Origin: Bacteroidia bacterium
GTDB taxonomy: Bacteria > Bacteroidota > Bacteroidia > J057
Direction of reading: 5' to 3'
NCBI GenBank assembly: GCA_033391075.1
Contig: JAWPMV010000001.1
Coordinates: 7,378,001 to 7,442,000 of the forward strand
DNA: 64,000 nt
Shown here: positions 1 to 8,563 of the stretch, in pieces
Position numbering within the stretch: position 1 is the first letter of the stretch
How the letters are laid out: each line of letters begins with the position of its first letter
Translations under genes and position numbers: made by a program
The notes under the pieces: model-generated
The model's input: the letters and a program-made list of their open reading frames with translations, nothing else
Told to the model about the DNA's origin: nothing
The model's database searches: none

Positions 1-114
1 CGACCCGCTGATGGCAGCTGGAGTAAAAGCAAATATCATTTATTTCTTTTTTGGCTCGAGCGCACTCCATTATTTGAGCAATAAGGGAGTGTGGGGCGGA
101 GGCGGTGGGTTCCG

Positions 115-1401
115 TCAACTCCCGACCTGCATAATCGCAGCTACAAACTTATCCAAATCCTGGATGCTGGTATACAGATGGGGAGTTACTCGTACTCCCT
201 TTACAGATTTGCGATTGATGGCTACCGTGAAAATTCGGTGCTCCTCAAAAAAGTAGGTAGACAACTCATGAGGACTCATTCCCTCAAGAGCGATATTGGC
301 GATGGCACAACTCCTTTCTTTATCGACCGGCGTATTGATACGGACTTTTGGCAGTTCCCTGACTTTATCTGTCCAGTATCTTTGTAGATACCTCAATCTA
401 TCCTGTTTTCGCTCACTTCCGATCATTTCATGAAATTTGAGGGCACTGGATATCGTAAGGGGAGTGGTAACTGGACGGGTACCAATGTGCTCGAATTTCC
501 GAATGCTGTCTTTGGGTGCAGCAACATCCCCATACAAAGGCCAAATCTTGGGTATATGTTCCTTTTTCATATACAACAATCCCGCACCAAGTGGACAACA
601 CAACCATTTATGTAAACTGGCCGCATAATAATCTGCGCCAAGATCAGGAATCTTGAAGTTCAGTTGGGCAAAAGCATGAGCACCATCGACAATCACTTCT
701 ACGCCATGCACGTGTGCCATATCGCATATCTTTCTGACGGGAAGGATTTGACCCGAAATATTGATCAGATGACTGACCAACATGATACGCGTTTTGGGAG
801 TAATGGCTTTCTCATAAATCCCTAGAATCTCTTCATCACTTTTGGGATGCAAAGGGAGCTCCACATATTTCAGAACAATTCCTCTCCTCTCTGCCTGTTG
901 TTTAAACTGCTCCTGCATACTTCCATAATCCTGGTCGCATAAAATAACTTCCTCTCCTTTCTCAAAATCCATCCCCATGATTACTGTGTTGATGGATTCA
1001 GTTGTGTTGCGGGTAATCACAATTTCTTCATGTGTACAGCCTGCCAGATCGGCCAGTTGTTTTTTGACATTGAGGTGATCTTCGAATTGATCGGTTCGCA
1101 TATAATAAGAAGGAATGTGATTGATCCTTCGGATATTGGCGATTTGTGCTTCCATTACTTCGGTTGCCTGGGGACTGAAATATCCATTTTCCAGGTTGAT
1201 GAAATGAGGACTGGGGTTAAAGGCCTTTTGCACTTGATACCAGAAGGTGTCGTCTCTGGCAATTTCTTCTGAAGAGAGATGCGCCCTTTTTCTCAGAGCT
1301 GCTTCTATATGTTGGGTATGAGATTCATGGAAGAAAGGAAGACTTAGGCTTCCCAATGCAAAAGCTCCCATATTTTGTATAGCTGTTCGGCGAGTGTTCA
1401 T
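115..1401 (-). CDS. Tat-exported class V aminotransferase-fold PLP enzyme (cysteine desulfurase-like)
   Basis: Predicted pyridoxal-phosphate enzyme of fold type I, aminotransferase class V/isopenicillin-N epimerase-like. The PLP lysine is probably K265 in the motif ASLHKWLCCPLGAGLLY, preceded by the cofactor-binding region with VDGAHAFAQ. The ATG at 1401 is preferred over an upstream in-frame start at 1431 because it begins with MNTRRTAIQNMGAFALGS, a twin-arginine-like signal with a hydrophobic stretch; Tat export would fit an enzyme that must fold around its cofactor first. Length (about 428 residues) is normal for the family. It stands alone, divergent from the GNAT gene at 1492. Substrate is unknown; cysteine desulfurase, epimerase and kynureninase-like activities cannot be separated from sequence alone. 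Confidence 0.8.
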   Translation of the reverse strand: MNTRRTAIQNMGAFALGSLSLPFFHESHTQHIEAALRKRAHLSSEEIARDDTFWYQVQKAFNPSPHFINLENGYFSPQATEVMEAQIANIRRINHIPSYYMRTDQFEDHLNVKKQLADLAGCTHEEIVITRNTTESINTVIMGMDFEKGEEVILCDQDYGSMQEQFKQQAERRGIVLKYVELPLHPKSDEEILGIYEKAITPKTRIMLVSHLINISGQILPVRKICDMAHVHGVEVIVDGAHAFAQLNFKIPDLGADYYAASLHKWLCCPLGAGLLYMKKEHIPKIWPLYGDVAAPKDSIRKFEHIGTRPVTTPLTISSALKFHEMIGSERKQDRLRYLQRYWTDKVRELPKVRINTPVDKERSCAIANIALEGMSPHELSTYFFEEHRIFTVAINRKSVKGVRVTPHLYTSIQDLDKFVAAIMQVGS

Positions 1402-1491
1402 GATAAGTAGTAGGTAAAAGTCTATAATCAATATACAATCAAGAGAAGAGGAGACAAAGCCTTAAGGCAGATTTGATATATTAGTGCTAGT

Positions 1492-2031
1492 ATGACTGGA
1501 AAGAAAGATATCATTCTGGAAACCCCACGTTTGCTGCTCAGGAATTTTTTGGTTTCTGATGCTGAGGATATGTATAAGTTGAACAGCGATTGGGAGGTGA
1601 TAAAATATACGGGCGATACGGCTTTTGACTCCCTGGAGGCGGCTAAAGATTTTCTCCGAAATTATGATCCTTATTCGAAGACCGGTATGGGGAGATGGCT
1701 GGTGATTCGCAAATCAGATCATACTTGCTTAGGATGGTGTGGATTAAAATGGCATGAAGGAGATTGGGTGGATCTTGGCTATCGCTTTTTTAAGAAATAC
1801 TGGAATCAGGGATATGCTAGCGAATCTTCGATTTACTGTCTGGAATATGGGTTCTCAGAGCTGGAACTGAAGGAGGTATTTGCTACGGTTATGCCTGAAA
1901 ATGTTGGCTCTGTTCGTGTGCTTGAGAAACTGGGTTTTCAATTTATCAAAGAGATAGATGAAGACTTGATGGGGAAATCTCTGTATTATGGCTTAAATAA
2001 AGAGACTTGGGAAACTCAGAACAGATTTTGA
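1492..2031 (+). CDS. GNAT N-acetyltransferase (RimJ/RimL type)
   Basis: A 179-residue single-domain acetyltransferase. It opens with the RimJ/RimL-like pattern LETPRLLLRNF, has WVDLGYRFFKKYWNQGYASE where NQGYASE is the acetyl-CoA pyrophosphate-binding loop, and ends with the usual NVGSVRVLEKLGF helix-strand. These enzymes move an acetyl group from acetyl-CoA to an amine on a protein N-terminus, antibiotic or small molecule; the acceptor here is unknown. No signal peptide, so cytoplasmic. It ends 4 bp before the end of the converging amidase gene. Confidence 0.85.
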   Translation: MTGKKDIILETPRLLLRNFLVSDAEDMYKLNSDWEVIKYTGDTAFDSLEAAKDFLRNYDPYSKTGMGRWLVIRKSDHTCLGWCGLKWHEGDWVDLGYRFFKKYWNQGYASESSIYCLEYGFSELELKEVFATVMPENVGSVRVLEKLGFQFIKEIDEDLMGKSLYYGLNKETWETQNRF

Positions 2032-2035
2032 AAAA

Positions 2036-2899
2036 TCAACTTATGACCTCTTCCGGCTCCATTTCTTCTTCTTCTGTAAACGCCAGGTAATTTTTGTGTA
2101 CGTAGCCCAGTAGATTTATCCCATTCCGACTAACCGCGACCCAGTTGGTAAGTTCGGCTCTCTTGTAAATGGTAGATAATACATAAACTTCTTCGCCAGG
2201 ATTCAATGCATCTACTTTCTGTGAGGAGCTATGGCCCCAGCGCCTGACATTCAAGACATCATGAGAAGCTACATTGATCACTTTATGCCTGAATTTTTTC
2301 TCAACATCCAAATCCACACAAGAACGGAGGGTTCCGACATTAAGCGTTGGTCCCGGATCTATCTTGCGGCCCCTTGAGATGTCATCATGGCCCACGATAT
2401 TTCTAATTGGATACTCCGCCGTCAGAGTTTCTATGAGTTCCTGCAATTTTTCGATTTGAATCCCCTCATATGTTTCCCAATACTGATTCCTTCGATCTGG
2501 AGTTCCGTTGGGGTGATCTGCTTTGAAGGCCTTTGCTGTGGGAACAATCTTGCTGCCGATTTCTGAACGAAAAGTCCCATCCTGAATTTTATTTATCGGG
2601 CCATAGTTAGACAAAGAGATTCCTATGCTATGAGCGTTTAGGCTTTCCAGGCCCTTCCAATTGCTATAGCCGGCATGACCGATCCTTTTATTGAATGGAG
2701 CGCATTGATACAAATCGCCATTTCTATCAATGACAATATGATAGCCAACTCCGGGCCTTTCTCTCCTCAGGAAGTTGATGGTTGAAATAGCACTGGCTCC
2801 GGCGGTATTATGGACGACGATATAAGTAGGAAGAATGGTATGGCTATGATTGAGTGCTTCGCGTTTAGCCTGCCTAAGAAAGTGATTCTGAATATCCAT
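2036..2899 (-). CDS. N-acetylmuramoyl-L-alanine amidase with C-terminal SH3-like domain
   Basis: Amidase_2/PGRP-type zinc amidase that would cut the bond between N-acetylmuramic acid and L-Ala in peptidoglycan. Visible hallmarks are YIVVHNTAGAS (first zinc His), GVGYHIVIDRNGDLYQCAP, IGHAGYSNW, and NIVGHDDISRGRKIDPG (second His and the downstream Asp). Residues from about 200 to the end look like a bacterial SH3 domain (NVRRWGHSSSQKV...VYVLSTIYKR...GYVHKNYLAF), a wall-binding module. The ATG at 2899 is chosen; a TTG two codons upstream is also open. No signal peptide is visible, which is unusual for a wall enzyme and could mean a recycling role, release by lysis, or non-classical export. Confidence 0.85.
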   Translation of the reverse strand: MDIQNHFLRQAKREALNHSHTILPTYIVVHNTAGASAISTINFLRRERPGVGYHIVIDRNGDLYQCAPFNKRIGHAGYSNWKGLESLNAHSIGISLSNYGPINKIQDGTFRSEIGSKIVPTAKAFKADHPNGTPDRRNQYWETYEGIQIEKLQELIETLTAEYPIRNIVGHDDISRGRKIDPGPTLNVGTLRSCVDLDVEKKFRHKVINVASHDVLNVRRWGHSSSQKVDALNPGEEVYVLSTIYKRAELTNWVAVSRNGINLLGYVHKNYLAFTEEEEMEPEEVIS

Positions 2900-2934
2900 T
2901 AACAAGTAAGCTTTAGGTATAGTAGTAGCATGGT

Positions 2935-2949
2935 GTTTCCTGAGGAAAC
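2935..2949. promoter_or_regulatory. Perfect 15-bp palindrome between divergent genes
   Basis: GTTTCCT-G-AGGAAAC is a perfect dyad lying about 36 bp upstream of the amidase start and 119 bp upstream of the amidohydrolase start. Position and symmetry suit a repressor or activator site for the divergent pair, but no factor is identified. A short hairpin in the leader is an alternative. Confidence 0.3.
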
Positions 2950-3067
2950 GCTTGACTTGTTAGGGAAATAGATTAGTCTTTGACTTCTGGTCAAGGTAAA
3001 TATTTCATTTTCTAATGGCAAGTCTTATCCAATATGGCTAATTTGGTTTACCCAAAAAATTAGATCT

Positions 3068-4405
3068 ATGAGAAACTACTATCAATCCCTTTTTTTATTT
3101 ATCGCATGTTCCTTTCCTTTTCTTATCCAAGCCCAAACCAAGGCATTGGTGGGAGGTACCCTTATCGATGGCTATGGAGGAAAGCCGATTTACAATAGTG
3201 TAATAGTTATTGAAGGGGAAAAAATCACTGCCGTAGGGGAGGAGGGGAGTGTTGAAATTCCGAAAAAAGCGGAAATTATTTCGACCGAAGGAATGAGTGT
3301 GATGCCCGGTATGTGGGACATGCATGTACACCTGATGATCAATGGTCATTCAGATTATGCGCATTGGGATACCGCTTATCCTGCTGTTTTTAAAGATGTC
3401 ATTATGCCAGCCTCTGCCAAACAACTCTTATATGCTGGAGTAACCAGTGCTCGAGATTTGGGAGGGCCTTTGGAGGAAAGTCTGGCTGTCAGAGATGCCA
3501 TCAATTCCGGGAAGATGGAAGGCCCAACTATGTATATGTCTGGACCTTTTATTCAGAAGAAACCTTATCCCGGGACAGAAGCTTTCCGGTGGGGAGTAGA
3601 GGGAGCGGATGATGCCAGAGAAAAAGTAAGAACCCTGGCCGAAGCGGGCGTGGATTGTATCAAACTCATTGACCAGGATCAAATGACAATGGAAGAGGTG
3701 AAGGCCGTCGTCGATGAAGCTCATAAGCATAATTTGACGGTAGTGGCTCACTCTCATCGGCCAGAAGAAATCCGAATAGGATTGGAAGCGGGAGTTGATT
3801 GCTTTGAACATACCGGACTCTCATCTGCTCCTGAATATCCTGCTGATGTCATCGAGATGATCAAGGAAAGAACTGCTCAGATGAATAAGGGCCCACTCTA
3901 CTGGACACCCACGGTCGAAGGACTTTACAATTACGAATACACCCGCGACAATCCGGAAGCGCTTGACAATGACTGTTGGCATATGGGCATGCCCAAGCAT
4001 ATCATAGATGATATCGAAGCCTCCATCCAGAAGCCAGGGGAGTTGCCTTATTTCCAGTTGACTCCCAGTCGTCGGCCCACCCTCCAAAGAAAAGTCAAAC
4101 AATTGATCGCAGCTGGAGTGGTACCCATGATTGGTACCGATAGTGGTATCCCTATGAAATTTCATTGCCAATCCACCTGGCATGAGCTGGATGTCTGGGT
4201 AAATGAATTTGGCATTGATCCGATGTATACGATCAAAGCTGCAACCTACTGGCCTGCAAAATTGATGGGGGTAGATGATGAAGTCGGGACGATTAGCGAA
4301 GGGAAATATGCAGACATCATAGCAGTAAAAGGAGATGTGCTTAGGTATATATCCCTATTGCAAGATGTGAAGATGGTCATCAAGCATGGGAAGAGGTATA
4401 AATAG
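3068..4405 (+). CDS. Secreted metal-dependent amidohydrolase (imidazolonepropionase/prolidase-like)
   Basis: A 445-residue amidohydrolase-superfamily protein with a signal peptide (hydrophobic N-terminus ending FLIQAQ, about residues 1-23), so exported to the periplasm or beyond. The core carries the metal-binding series in order: MWDMHVHLM (H86, H88), CIKLIDQDQ (bridging Lys region), LTVVAHSH, CFEHTG and MIGTDSGIP (final Asp). The small N-terminal beta domain begins TKALVGGTLIDGYGG and is completed after the barrel by GTISEGKYADIIAVKGD. This subgroup includes Xaa-Pro dipeptidase-like and imidazolonepropionase-like hydrolases; the substrate is not predictable. It converges on the gene ending at 4527 and shares a bidirectional terminator with it. 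Confidence 0.85.
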   Translation: MRNYYQSLFLFIACSFPFLIQAQTKALVGGTLIDGYGGKPIYNSVIVIEGEKITAVGEEGSVEIPKKAEIISTEGMSVMPGMWDMHVHLMINGHSDYAHWDTAYPAVFKDVIMPASAKQLLYAGVTSARDLGGPLEESLAVRDAINSGKMEGPTMYMSGPFIQKKPYPGTEAFRWGVEGADDAREKVRTLAEAGVDCIKLIDQDQMTMEEVKAVVDEAHKHNLTVVAHSHRPEEIRIGLEAGVDCFEHTGLSSAPEYPADVIEMIKERTAQMNKGPLYWTPTVEGLYNYEYTRDNPEALDNDCWHMGMPKHIIDDIEASIQKPGELPYFQLTPSRRPTLQRKVKQLIAAGVVPMIGTDSGIPMKFHCQSTWHELDVWVNEFGIDPMYTIKAATYWPAKLMGVDDEVGTISEGKYADIIAVKGDVLRYISLLQDVKMVIKHGKRYK

Positions 4406-4409
4406 AAGG

Positions 4410-4486
4410 GTGTTGGAGTTGGTGTGTGCTAGGGTGCGGGAGTTTCGTACTATTACTAACACCAACACGCTAACACCCCAACACAT
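4410..4486. repeat. GTGTTGG-rich imperfect inverted repeat
   Basis: Between the amidohydrolase stop and the terminator lies a TG-rich left arm (GTGTTGGAGTTGGTGTG) and an AC-rich right arm (AACACCAACACGCTAACACC) that can form an imperfect hairpin. Similar wording occurs around 26810 and around 59191-59257, so it may be a dispersed intergenic element. Confidence 0.3.
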
Positions 4487-4497
4487 TCAATAAAAAA

Positions 4498-4522
4498 GGG
4501 AGGAAATTTTCCTCCCTCTTTT
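4498..4522. terminator. Bidirectional intrinsic terminator
   Basis: GGGAGGA/TCCTCCC stem flanked by AAAAAA on the left and CTTTTA on the right, placed between two convergent stop codons (4405 and 4527). It can terminate both genes. Confidence 0.7.
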
Positions 4523-4526
4523 ATTA

Positions 4527-5318
4527 CTAATCATGCAAATTCCAATTCCTCGTCCATATCTCATGGATCGGATTTCCTTTGCTGCTCTTTCCTTTGTGGC
4601 TCCAGTCATCTCCTTCGAGACTGGCTTCAAATTCCAGGCTTGCGCCTACGCGGCTTCCATCTCTTGAGAAGAATTCGATATTCTCCGTATACTTCCCATC
4701 TTTTACCGTATAGGTTCCGCCTCCTGTACCAAAAAATTGCTTGGTTTTTGCATTGATAGCTGCCCATTGAAAACGGGTTCCTGTCAGCATTTTGATGGTC
4801 TTTCTGGGACCTGGACGAGATTGGCGCATTTCTCCATTTCTATATCTCCCACTGATTCGGTATGCGCCGGCCATTTCATTTCCACTATCATCTACACGGC
4901 TCATTTCTACCTTGAAAGGACCTTCCGGGCCTTCGCCAGATACAGCAAAAGTATTCTCATCAGGCATTTCAATTTTATAGTCATAGTTCGTGCCGACGTT
5001 GGAAGTATCCTGGGTGTCAAAGTCAACTCTTCCGGTCAGGCGATCTCCGTCAATTTTATAAGAGCCACCACCTGCGGCGATAAATTGCTTTTCTTCCAAA
5101 TTGTAAACAGCAAACATAGAATAGTCATCAGAAATCAACCTCATGACTTTTACTCCTTCCGGCGCTGTCTCTCCATTCATGCTACTGACGAACCAGGCAC
5201 CCTCGATATTTATTCCGGTGCTAGATTCCGTTGAATTTTGGGGGGAATTGACCCAAATAAATCCCACTGCAGGGATCAGGAGTAATACGAATAATAATTT
5301 GAGCTGAATAGATTTCAT
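4527..5318 (-). CDS. Secreted protein of two tandem lipocalin-like domains
   Basis: A 263-residue exported protein of unknown function. The N-terminus is a signal anchor or signal peptide (LLFVLLLIPAVGFIWV). Two halves of about 110 residues resemble each other. Each begins with a G.W/GRY phrase and has a MRLISDDYSMFAVYN / MLTGTRFQWAAINA segment, then FIAAGGGSYKIDGDRLTG / FFGTGGGTYTVKDGKYTE, then a final F..S.EG..W segment. The GGG.Y pattern is typical of the lipocalin-like small secreted proteins found in Bacteroidota. It may bind a small ligand, but no binding residues can be named. It is monocistronic and ends at the shared terminator. Confidence 0.7.
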   Translation of the reverse strand: MKSIQLKLLFVLLLIPAVGFIWVNSPQNSTESSTGINIEGAWFVSSMNGETAPEGVKVMRLISDDYSMFAVYNLEEKQFIAAGGGSYKIDGDRLTGRVDFDTQDTSNVGTNYDYKIEMPDENTFAVSGEGPEGPFKVEMSRVDDSGNEMAGAYRISGRYRNGEMRQSRPGPRKTIKMLTGTRFQWAAINAKTKQFFGTGGGTYTVKDGKYTENIEFFSRDGSRVGASLEFEASLEGDDWSHKGKSSKGNPIHEIWTRNWNLHD

Positions 5319-5491
5319 GTGTTTGAAATTAGGTTCTTAATAATTGCACTTCGGGTGAAGCAAGCTTAGGTTTCTATTTAGAATAATATAGGAGAATTTG
5401 AGTTCGAGTGAAAATAAAATAGCTGGCTGTAAGTCTGGGCTCTATCAATTCTCTACTTTCCTCTATAAATGAGATTGACACTGATGAGAAA

Positions 5492-5523
5492 ACCCGGACT
5501 AGATCGAAGGATCAAGTCCGGGT
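5492..5523 (-). terminator. Strong hairpin terminator for the DUF547 gene
   Basis: ACCCGGACT and AGTCCGGGT pair over 9 bp, an A/A mismatch follows, then GATC/GATC closes a GAAG loop. Read on the minus strand the stem is followed by TTTTCTC, 28 bp after the stop at 5551. Confidence 0.75.
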
Positions 5524-5550
5524 GGAAAAACTAAAACAAGATTGGATATA

Positions 5551-6603
5551 TTATTCGTTCAAATTCCAGTTATAAGCTTTGAAAGTGATCTCTGCATCTG
5601 GATTGAGTTTTACTTTGGAGTATTTGTTGATGTAATCGATGAGGCTTCCTTTTTTTGTAAAATCTCCTTTATACCATTCGAAAATTTGAGATAGTTCCGC
5701 TTTCTCAGGGGTGATTTTATTGTGTCTGGAATCATTGATATAAATGGATGCCAGGCTACCCATTTGAGCAGAAACATTGGCTTCTGTAAAGGCTTTGTTC
5801 AACAATTTTGGGCAGGAGAAAGAAGCACAATTCACAGCGAAGTGAATGCGAGAATCAAAATACTTGGCGCGTAGGATGTTGTGCTCAATATCATTGAGGC
5901 TATAGGTGCTGCCTCCGATTTTGATGAATTTCTTGTCCCAGGGTTTTCCCAAATTGGTAATGCTTTTGAGTGGATAATTATCTAAAATGGTTTTAACGGT
6001 AAAAGCATTATAAGCATTGATCCAATAGGCCCTGATCTTATTTCTGCTCCAATCTGCTTTGGGAGGATTGGCAACCAACAGATCGAGATAGGCCTGGAAG
6101 CTGGACATTTCAGATTTAAATCCTTTATAATTTACCTTGCCGGAAGGGCTGACATATTTTTTGAGGAGTTTGTCCCAGGCATCATGAGAAAGCGTCTCTT
6201 TGACAGCCTCTTCTTCAATGGGTTCTTTTTTTACCTCTTCTGTTTCAGGAGTTTTTATTACCTTGACTTCCGTTTCCTCCTTAGTTTCTTGCGGGGTGTT
6301 CTCAACTGACGTTTGAGTTGTTTTTGGTTCTTTCACTGGAATCTCTTTCAACTCCAGGGGTTCTTTTTGTACATCTTTTAGCTCAGACTTTGTCTGCTCT
6401 TTTGGGCTTTCCGCTTCGAGCATTTGTTCATCAGCGGCTTCCTGTACAGTTGTGGGCGTTTCATCCTGATTGTGGGTCAGTTGAACATCCGGGATCGTGA
6501 TCTTTTCTTCGATCGTGCTTTGTTTGTTATCAACTTCTTTCCCCTGACAGGATATGAAGCTGAAAATGAGGAGTGAAGCAATGAAAATTACTGTATTTCG
6601 CAT
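5551..6603 (-). CDS. DUF547-domain lipoprotein with Glu/Lys/Thr-rich linker
   Basis: A 350-residue lipoprotein. The signal peptide ends in a lipobox (FISCQGKE), so Cys19 is probably lipidated. Residues about 25-140 are low complexity, rich in E, K, T and P (many repeats of KEP/TPE/EEE type), and likely form an extended tether. Residues about 145-345 match DUF547: ISYVSPSGKVNYKGF-like entry, RAYWINAYNAFTVKTIL, GSTYSLNDIEHNILR and RIHFAVNCASFSCPKL. The function of DUF547 is not established; the conserved His and Cys have led to suggestions of an enzymatic fold. No operon partner; terminator directly downstream. Confidence 0.8.
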   Translation of the reverse strand: MRNTVIFIASLLIFSFISCQGKEVDNKQSTIEEKITIPDVQLTHNQDETPTTVQEAADEQMLEAESPKEQTKSELKDVQKEPLELKEIPVKEPKTTQTSVENTPQETKEETEVKVIKTPETEEVKKEPIEEEAVKETLSHDAWDKLLKKYVSPSGKVNYKGFKSEMSSFQAYLDLLVANPPKADWSRNKIRAYWINAYNAFTVKTILDNYPLKSITNLGKPWDKKFIKIGGSTYSLNDIEHNILRAKYFDSRIHFAVNCASFSCPKLLNKAFTEANVSAQMGSLASIYINDSRHNKITPEKAELSQIFEWYKGDFTKKGSLIDYINKYSKVKLNPDAEITFKAYNWNLNE

Positions 6604-6729
6604 GTCGTTAATATATTGAATGATCTTTTATTTATGTTAGGGTAAAGCAAAGTAAAGCCCTCTCAGCTAAAGTCAAGGTCGTTAGCTTGACAGAATTACA
6701 TAAGCCTTTAATCTAAAACCTTTCCTTAT

Positions 6730-8373
6730 ATGAAATTACTTAACTATTTATCAGGAGCCCTCCTTTGTTTGGTGTTTTGCTTCTGTAATAATGCATTGCA
6801 AGCACAGTGTACCCCTGATAGTTCCATAACAAGTACAGGGATATTTCCCGATACGCTGGTAGGAACCTGTGCAGGTCTTCCTTATGAAGAAGTAATCAAC
6901 CTTGTGATACCCAATGATACCATCGTGGGAGGATTTCCTGCAACAATAGATTCACTAGTATTGGATTCCGTTGCAGGTTTGCCTCCAGGACTTAACTTTT
7001 TCTGCCTGAATGGAAGCTGTTCGATAGCTGGAGGATCACGTTCTTGTGTCCTGGTTTCGGGTACACCAACTACCCCAGGAGTTTATCCTATTGATCTATA
7101 TATAACCGGTCATGTTGTTGTTTTTGGGGCTCCCATTGCGCAGCCTGATACCTTGTTTGCTTTCTATACTCTGACTGTAAATCCTGGTTTGATAACCTCA
7201 ATCAGTATAACAAATGCGGCTTGTGGCGCCAGCGATGGTTCTGCAACGGCTATGCCCTCAGGTGCAGCTCCATACACCTACGCCTGGAGTACAGGTGCGA
7301 CTACAGCTACTGCAAGTGGATTGGCTGCTGGTCTTTATTCAGTTACAATTACAGATGCAAATGGTTGTGAGGTAACAGAATCATTGGAAATACAAAACAT
7401 AGGGAATATTCCAGCTATTAGTGTAAGCAGTTCTGGCTGGGTAGGATGTTCTGAAACGGGTGGAGGAGCGATAGACCTGACAATTAGTGGAGGAATGGCA
7501 GCTTATTCTTATGCCTGGTCAAGTGGAGAAACTACAGAAGACCTGAGTGGTCTGGCTGAAGGGATGTATACCGTTACTGTTACAGATGCAAATAATTGTA
7601 CAGACACGGAGGTGATCAATATCACCCAGCCAAGCGTGATGGACCTGGCTATTGATAGCCAAACGGATCTACTATGTGCGGGAGATAATTCTGGTACAAT
7701 TACAGCTAGCTTGAGTGGAGGTCAAACACCTTATACCACAAGCTGGGATACCAATCCTGTTTCTACGGGTTTGAGTATTGGGAATCTTTCCGGTGGAACC
7801 TATACCCTCACCGTTACAGATGATTTGGGTTGTATCAAAACAGCTGCAGCAACATTGACCGAACCTAGCCCAATTGTCCTAAGTGTAGCTGATACTTCTG
7901 AAACCGCTGCTGGTGCAATGAACGGTTCTGCAACGGCTACAGTTAGCGGAGGTACTCCTCCTTATACGTATTCCTGGGACAATGGAGCTGATAGCTCAAG
8001 AATTGATAGCCTTATTAGCGGCACCTATATTCTGACGGTTACCGATGCTAATAATTGTGTGGTGAAGGATACAGTAGTAGTACAACAATGGGCTGTGGGG
8101 ATTGAAGATGAATTGGCTGCGGGGATCAACTCACTCAGTATTTATCCCAATCCAAACCAGGGACAATTTAGCCTGGACCTTTCTCTGCAAAATCCTGAAT
8201 CTGTTATCATCAGTGTATTTGATCTGAGAGGACAAAAGGTCTTCGAAGAACAGACCGAAAGAGGTCTTCAATTTGAGAAATTGATTCAATTGAATGATGC
8301 CGGAAAAGGGATGTATGTATTGCAGATACAAAGCCCCAGAGGCCTGGCTATCCGGAAATTTGTTATAGAATAA
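6730..8373 (+). CDS. SprB-repeat exoprotein with T9SS type A sorting domain (paralogue 1)
   Basis: A 547-residue secreted protein. Order: signal peptide to about residue 25 (ending ALQAQ); an N-terminal domain to about residue 155 with paired cysteines (TPDSS...GTCAGLPYEE, GLPPGLNFFCLNGSCSIAGG); then SprB-like repeats of 75-85 residues marked by PYTYAWSTGATTATASGL and YSVTITDANGC, each ending in a conserved Cys; finally a C-terminal T9SS signal from about 470 (LSIYPNPNQGQFSLDL... GMYVLQIQSP...FVIE). The protein should cross the outer membrane by T9SS and be surface-anchored or released. The N-terminal domain and overall plan are shared with the next gene, so the two are tandem duplicates. Role is likely adhesion or matrix, but this is inference. 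Confidence 0.8.
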   Translation: MKLLNYLSGALLCLVFCFCNNALQAQCTPDSSITSTGIFPDTLVGTCAGLPYEEVINLVIPNDTIVGGFPATIDSLVLDSVAGLPPGLNFFCLNGSCSIAGGSRSCVLVSGTPTTPGVYPIDLYITGHVVVFGAPIAQPDTLFAFYTLTVNPGLITSISITNAACGASDGSATAMPSGAAPYTYAWSTGATTATASGLAAGLYSVTITDANGCEVTESLEIQNIGNIPAISVSSSGWVGCSETGGGAIDLTISGGMAAYSYAWSSGETTEDLSGLAEGMYTVTVTDANNCTDTEVINITQPSVMDLAIDSQTDLLCAGDNSGTITASLSGGQTPYTTSWDTNPVSTGLSIGNLSGGTYTLTVTDDLGCIKTAAATLTEPSPIVLSVADTSETAAGAMNGSATATVSGGTPPYTYSWDNGADSSRIDSLISGTYILTVTDANNCVVKDTVVVQQWAVGIEDELAAGINSLSIYPNPNQGQFSLDLSLQNPESVIISVFDLRGQKVFEEQTERGLQFEKLIQLNDAGKGMYVLQIQSPRGLAIRKFVIE

Positions 8374-8387
8374 ATAAACCTACAGAA

Positions 8388-8422
8388 AAGCGGTGAGGTC
8401 TTCGGATTTCACCGCTTTTTTT
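8388..8422 (+). terminator. Intrinsic terminator
   Basis: AAGCGGTGA/TCACCGCTT (9 bp perfect) with a 12-nt loop, followed by a run of T. Located 14 bp after the stop of the first SprB-repeat gene, so the paralogue downstream is probably transcribed separately. Confidence 0.8.
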
Positions 8423-8435
8423 ATAAAATAAATTG

Positions 8436-8443
8436 TATATTTG
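8436..8443 (+). promoter_or_regulatory. Candidate -7 box (TATATTTG)
   Basis: Exact match to the Bacteroidota TAnnTTTG element, just after the terminator of the preceding gene and 120 bp before the ATG at 8564. No clear TTG at the -33 position, so only tentative. Confidence 0.3.
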
Positions 8444-8563
8444 GTTAATTTACGCTAAAGCGCTGATGAAAGAATTCAGCCAAATTCCCACCTAAGCAAA
8501 CGCATTTTTTTAGTTTTTTATCCCCCATTGGATATAAGGCATTACAATTTATTGACCTAACTA

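Noticed and set aside
1-84. Possible C-terminal end of an upstream plus-strand gene (in-frame stop at 82-84)
   Set aside because: Only 27 codons are visible at the window edge and none form a recognisable motif.
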